DNA of 7,452 nt, from NCBI GenBank assembly GCA_025966335.1, contig JAICRS010000148.1, forward strand, positions 1 to 7,452, read 5' to 3'. Numbering within the stretch: the stretch's first letter is position 1; every line of letters begins with the position of its first letter. Positions 5,047-7,452 of this stretch are shown piece after piece. A program made the position numbers and the translations under genes. The stretch is from Nocardioidaceae bacterium. Its GTDB lineage: Bacteria; Actinomycetota; Actinomycetes; Propionibacteriales; Nocardioidaceae. Below the pieces are notes generated by a model that had not been told where the DNA came from, did no database searches, and saw only the letters and a list, made by a program, of their open reading frames with translations.

Positions 5047-5697
5047 ATGCACGGCCGGTTCCGCCGCCTCCTCGCACACACATCCTCCCTGGCGGCTGGG
5101 CTGCTCACCGTAGGGGTCCTTGCCGGATGCGCCGACTTGGGGTCGACGCCACCTGCTGCCGATCCGCCGCCGAGCACCTCCGTCGACGAGGTCGCCGCTC
5201 ACGACGGGAAGGTCTGTCCTAAGCGGCTACCAGAGAGCGCGAACGCGGATCACGGGTTGGGCGCGGACGAGCCGGCCGAGTCGGCGCCATCTCTGGCCGT
5301 CCCCGAGTCGGCCTGGGTCTGCCGGTACGACCCGGCGGCCGTGGGTCCCGGGCCGGAGGGGGACGGGACGACGTACGGCTGGGTGCGCGCCGGCGAGGTC
5401 CGTCCCGTCGACCCGGCGCGGCTGCTGGCCCTCCAGCGTGATCTGACCGAACTGGCACCGGCGGAGCGCAACCGGGTGTGCACCGCCGACCTCGGTCCGC
5501 GGTGGATGCTCGTCTACTCCCACGGGAACGACCTGACAGGGGTGGTTGTGGACGACTTCGGCTGCCGCGACGTCCGGCTGACCGACGAGCCGTTCGAGAC
5601 AGTGCCGGGCGACGCGACGCAGCCGGGCACGACACGAGGAGTCCTGGCCGGTCCGGCCGATCTGCTGATCCACCTCAGGGCCGTCCACGGCCATTAG
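5047..5697 (+). CDS. Putative lipoprotein of unknown function
   Basis: Exported, membrane-anchored protein of 216 residues; no family recognised. A basic N-terminus (MHGRFRRLLA) and hydrophobic core lead to the lipobox LAGC with the lipidated Cys at 28. A Pro/Ser-rich linker follows (about 33-46). The remaining domain has four cysteines (57, 92, 145, 173) spaced so as to allow two disulfides, which would suit an extracytoplasmic fold. Notable segments are WVCRYD (90-95), YGWVRAGEVRPVDP (110-123) and VVVDDFGCRDVRL (166-178). The start is chosen from GAGGAGG five bases upstream and the signal peptide. It is followed after 47 bases by a second lipoprotein gene and then by a phosphatase-like gene on the same strand; whether the three act together is only suggested by order. 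No enzymatic motif was seen. Confidence 0.82.
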   Translation: MHGRFRRLLAHTSSLAAGLLTVGVLAGCADLGSTPPAADPPPSTSVDEVAAHDGKVCPKRLPESANADHGLGADEPAESAPSLAVPESAWVCRYDPAAVGPGPEGDGTTYGWVRAGEVRPVDPARLLALQRDLTELAPAERNRVCTADLGPRWMLVYSHGNDLTGVVVDDFGCRDVRLTDEPFETVPGDATQPGTTRGVLAGPADLLIHLRAVHGH

Positions 5698-5744
5698 CGG
5701 AACCCGATGATGACGCCCTGCGTCCCACGAATGTGCTGGGCTCG

Positions 5745-6425
5745 ATGCGTTCCCTCGTGCGGCTCCCGGTCGCCGTCGCGATCATGTGCGTCGTGTTGGC
5801 GTCCTGCGGCTCAGGCGATGGAGGCGGAAGCGGTGGAACCGGGTCGTCCGCGTGCGCGGCGGTCGTGGTCTATCAGGGACACACCTACCTGGGACATGGC
5901 GGGGTGAAGCGCGACCCGGCCACGACCGGGCGCCTCGTCCAAGGCGTCCTGCCGTCCTGCGACGACTCGGGCGGACAGGACCCGGCGGAGCCCGACCAGT
6001 CGGTGCAGGTGGCCGAGCTCGTCGACGTACCTCTCGAGACCGCGTTCGAGTGGAACGGCGGCGTCTACATCCGGAAAGGGCGTGAGCTCCCGGCCGCGGC
6101 CGAGGACTGGTTCCGCGGGCCGCGTTGCGCGTCGGTCGGTGTGTTCGTCCTCACCGCGGACTGGCTCGGCGTGAACGGGCCGAAGAAGCCGCGGTTCGAC
6201 GGGGACCTGCGCCCGCCGTACCGGCTCGAGGTGCACGTCACCGAAGGCCCGCGCGAGTACGTCGGGGCGACCATCCGGGTGCATGCCCATGCCGACACCG
6301 ATCCGGGACTGGGTCCTGGGGACGTGAAGACCTCGCCATGGAAGGGCGGCCAGGTCATCGCACAGGTGAGCTGTCTCGACGGCCGCTTCCGGGCGCATTC
6401 CCTTCGCAGCCTGCCGGGATCGTGA
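5745..6425 (+). CDS. Putative lipoprotein of unknown function, possibly DUF6281-like N-terminal part
   Basis: Exported lipoprotein of 226 residues. The signal peptide (MRSLVRLPVAVAIMCVVLAS) ends in lipobox LASC with Cys21, followed by a Gly/Ser linker to about residue 35. SSACAAVVVYQGHTYLGHG (34-52) and VLPSCDDSGG (68-77) form a segment that recalls short Streptomyces lipoproteins annotated DUF6281; this is from memory and unverified. A second part (about 85-226) has FEWNGGVYIRKG (101-112), Cys128 and Cys210. Four cysteines after the anchor (37, 72, 128, 210) would allow two disulfides, as in the preceding lipoprotein, though the sequences look unrelated otherwise. The frame is open upstream to 5478, inside the previous gene, but the signal peptide fixes ATG 5745; its ribosome binding site is weak (GCTGGG). 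It may be translated from a shared transcript with the upstream gene. Confidence 0.8.
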   Translation: MRSLVRLPVAVAIMCVVLASCGSGDGGGSGGTGSSACAAVVVYQGHTYLGHGGVKRDPATTGRLVQGVLPSCDDSGGQDPAEPDQSVQVAELVDVPLETAFEWNGGVYIRKGRELPAAAEDWFRGPRCASVGVFVLTADWLGVNGPKKPRFDGDLRPPYRLEVHVTEGPREYVGATIRVHAHADTDPGLGPGDVKTSPWKGGQVIAQVSCLDGRFRAHSLRSLPGS

Positions 6426-6438
6426 ACCGGTCCCGGTT
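6425..6438 (+). repeat. Perfect inverted repeat AACCGG-TC-CCGGTT before the phosphatase-like gene
   Basis: Six-base arms around two central bases form a 14-base near-palindrome. It starts at the last base of the preceding gene's stop and ends on the first base of the -10-like TACGTT. The position, where a repressor would block RNA polymerase, makes an operator possible. A small hairpin is an alternative, with five-base arms and a four-base loop. No second copy was noticed in the window. Confidence 0.4.
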
Positions 6439-6449
6439 ACGTTGAGGTC
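6438..6449 (+). promoter_or_regulatory. -10-like TACGTT six bases before the GTG start, leaderless type
   Basis: TACGTT (6438-6443) is followed by GAGGTC and the GTG at 6450. The GAGG is too close to the GTG (two bases) to be a good ribosome binding site, so a leaderless transcript starting at the GTG is the better reading. No clear -35 element was found. Confidence 0.45.
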
Positions 6450-6884
6450 GTGAACGGCGGCTGGGAGCAGACAGCGGCGGGTGTCCTGGAGCTGCCCAGC
6501 GGTCGCCGCGTGCGGGGGCGGGCCCTGCGTGAACCGCTTCCACCGGGGATGCAGCCGGAGTTCGGCCTGTACCTGCTGGGGCGCGAGCCGGAGCCGTTGC
6601 CGTGGCCGTCGCGATGGCTGCGCTGGCCGGACTTCCGGCTGCCGACGGACCGTCACGCCGCTGACGATGCCCTGCGGGAGGTGTGGCGTCGCACCGCGGA
6701 CGAGCGGGTGGAGATCGCCTGTGGCGGCGGACGAGGCCGCACGGGGACCGCGCTCGCGTGTGTCGCTGTCCTCGATGGCGTGCCGGCCGATGAGGCAGTC
6801 GCCTTCGTGCGGAAACATTACGACGGGCGGGCGGTGGAGACCCTGTGGCAACGGCGGTACGTGGCCCGGTTCGGAGTCTCCTAG
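6450..6884 (+). CDS. Compact tyrosine-phosphatase-like protein (CX5R and WPD motifs)
   Basis: Cytosolic protein of 144 residues with the signature of cysteine-dependent phosphatases. ACGGGRGRTG (90-99) contains Cys91, five residues, then Arg97 and Thr98, the phosphate-binding loop with the nucleophile and anion-binding Arg. WPD (59-61), thirty residues earlier, is in place for the general-acid loop with Asp61. The usual His before the catalytic Cys is Ala90 here, and the loop has four glycines. The length is well below classic tyrosine phosphatases (about 250) and near that of the small dual-specificity group. The C-terminal region (DEAVAFVRKHYDGRAVETLWQ, residues 114-134, helix-like) resembles the helices after the loop in that group. 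The GTG start fits the -10 box six bases upstream. The substrate is unknown: phosphoprotein, phosphoinositide or nucleotide are all possible. It follows two lipoprotein genes. Confidence 0.85.
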   Translation: MNGGWEQTAAGVLELPSGRRVRGRALREPLPPGMQPEFGLYLLGREPEPLPWPSRWLRWPDFRLPTDRHAADDALREVWRRTADERVEIACGGGRGRTGTALACVAVLDGVPADEAVAFVRKHYDGRAVETLWQRRYVARFGVS

Positions 6885-6979
6885 TCTGAAGAACAACGAG
6901 AAACGATGAGTTTTGTAGCGCCGACCCGTCTGTAGTTGCGATCGCTCAACGCGAGCGGCCCGATCGAGAGGACAAACAG
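6885..6979 (+). other. Intergenic region with lower GC and an inverted repeat
   Basis: The first third (6886-6918) is clearly richer in A and T than its surroundings, which is common for promoter or transfer-boundary sequence. An inverted repeat CGCTC-AACGC-GAGCG lies at 6943-6957, framed by CGATC/GATCG copies. It may be a weak terminator for the phosphatase-like gene (no U-run) or an operator for the next gene. Candidate -35/-10 pairs such as TTGTAG (6913) and TAGTTG (6933) are only 14 bases apart, too close to call a promoter. Confidence 0.3.
6966..6972 (+). promoter_or_regulatory. Ribosome binding site of the gene at 6980
   Basis: GAGAGGA, seven bases, then ATG. This is good Shine-Dalgarno spacing and supports the start of the partial gene at the right edge. 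Confidence 0.75.
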
Positions 6980-7452
6980 ATGCGGAAGCTGATCGTGACC
7001 ACCTTCGTGACGCTCGACGGGGTGATGCAGGCGCCGGGCGGGCCCGGCGAGGACGACAGCAACGGCTTCACCCATGGCGGCTGGTCGGTGAACTACTGGG
7101 ACGACCGGATGGGCGAGATCATGGGGGCGGCCACGAGCAAGCCGTTCGCCATGGTTCTCGGACGCAGGACCTACGACATCTTCGCCGGCTTCTGGCCGGA
7201 CGCCCCCGAGGAGGAGGGCGCCAAGGTGTTCAACGAGGCCACCAAGTACGTCGCCTCACGGAGCCGCCCAACGCTCGAGTGGAGCAACGCGGTCCTGATC
7301 GAGGGGGACGCCGCCGAAGGCGTCGCGAAGCTCAAGGAGCAGGACGGACCGGAGCTCCAGGTGCATGGCAGCGGCGACTTGATCCAGACCTTGGTCCGGA
7401 ACAACCTCGTCGACGAGTACCGGTTGTGGGTCTTCCCGGTCGTCATCGGCTC
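6980..7452 (+). CDS. RibD-C / dihydrofolate reductase-like family protein, cut by right edge
   Basis: The first 157 residues of a soluble RibD-C family reductase-like protein are present, with no stop before the window ends. MRKLIVTTFVTLDGVMQAPG (1-20) is the typical first strand and loop of the stand-alone actinobacterial members; GGWSVNYWDD (33-42) and MVLGRRTYDIFAGFWP (58-73) are the family's characteristic segments, and LQVHGSGDLIQTLVRNNLVDEY (126-147) with VFPVVIG at the edge corresponds to the nucleotide-binding half. Usual length is about 180-200 residues, so perhaps 25-40 residues are missing. It differs from the protein at 3767, for instance in the GRRTY and VHGSGDL motifs, so it belongs to another branch rather than being a recent copy. 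The substrate is unknown. Confidence 0.92.
   Translation, partial: MRKLIVTTFVTLDGVMQAPGGPGEDDSNGFTHGGWSVNYWDDRMGEIMGAATSKPFAMVLGRRTYDIFAGFWPDAPEEEGAKVFNEATKYVASRSRPTLEWSNAVLIEGDAAEGVAKLKEQDGPELQVHGSGDLIQTLVRNNLVDEYRLWVFPVVIG

Noticed and set aside
5811..6896. Minus-strand frame of 361 codons antisense to the second lipoprotein and the phosphatase-like gene
   Set aside because: It covers two plus-strand genes with clear signal peptide and active-site motifs, and shows no domain of its own.

Overview
The window comes from a high-GC actinobacterium. GC-rich third codon positions, GTG starts, leaderless-type starts and an MPT70/MPT83-like fasciclin lipoprotein all point there. The order Propionibacteriales (Nocardioides-like) or a neighbour is plausible, but the genus cannot be fixed from the sequence alone.

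Left part (1-2480), minus strand. A membrane-anchored sulfite-oxidase-type molybdopterin oxidoreductase (909-2480) is followed by an MPT83-like fasciclin lipoprotein (142-831). Each has the same type of promoter-like sequence upstream: a CCATCC/CAATCC box, exactly 16 bases, then CGAACC. This closely resembles the recognition sequence of the ECF sigma factor SigK, which in Mycobacterium tuberculosis drives mpt70/mpt83. A GTG reading frame with a good ribosome binding site starts at 63 and leaves the window; it may be the next gene of the locus.

Centre (2481-4839), plus strand. A short divergent promoter region is followed by a 52-residue acidic protein, an MDR-superfamily NADPH:quinone-type oxidoreductase, a RibD-C/dihydrofolate-reductase-like protein, and a SnoaL-like small protein whose earliest possible start overlaps the preceding stop as ATGA.

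Right part (4840-7452), plus strand. Two consecutive unrelated-looking lipoproteins of unknown function (5047-5697 and 5745-6425) are followed by a compact tyrosine-phosphatase-like protein with a WPD loop and a CX5R loop (6450-6884). A second RibD-C/DHFR-like gene is cut by the right edge. The 207 bases before the first lipoprotein hold no convincing gene, but they do carry a -10-like box, a seven-codon mini-ORF and coding-like sequence.

No transfer RNA, ribosomal RNA, CRISPR array, insertion sequence or phage gene was seen. The clearest unifying signal is the SigK-like promoter pair. A second is a repeated leaderless geometry, a -10-like box followed by six bases and the start codon, at three of the annotated genes plus one mini-ORF. 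The least explained block is the lipoprotein-lipoprotein-phosphatase cluster.
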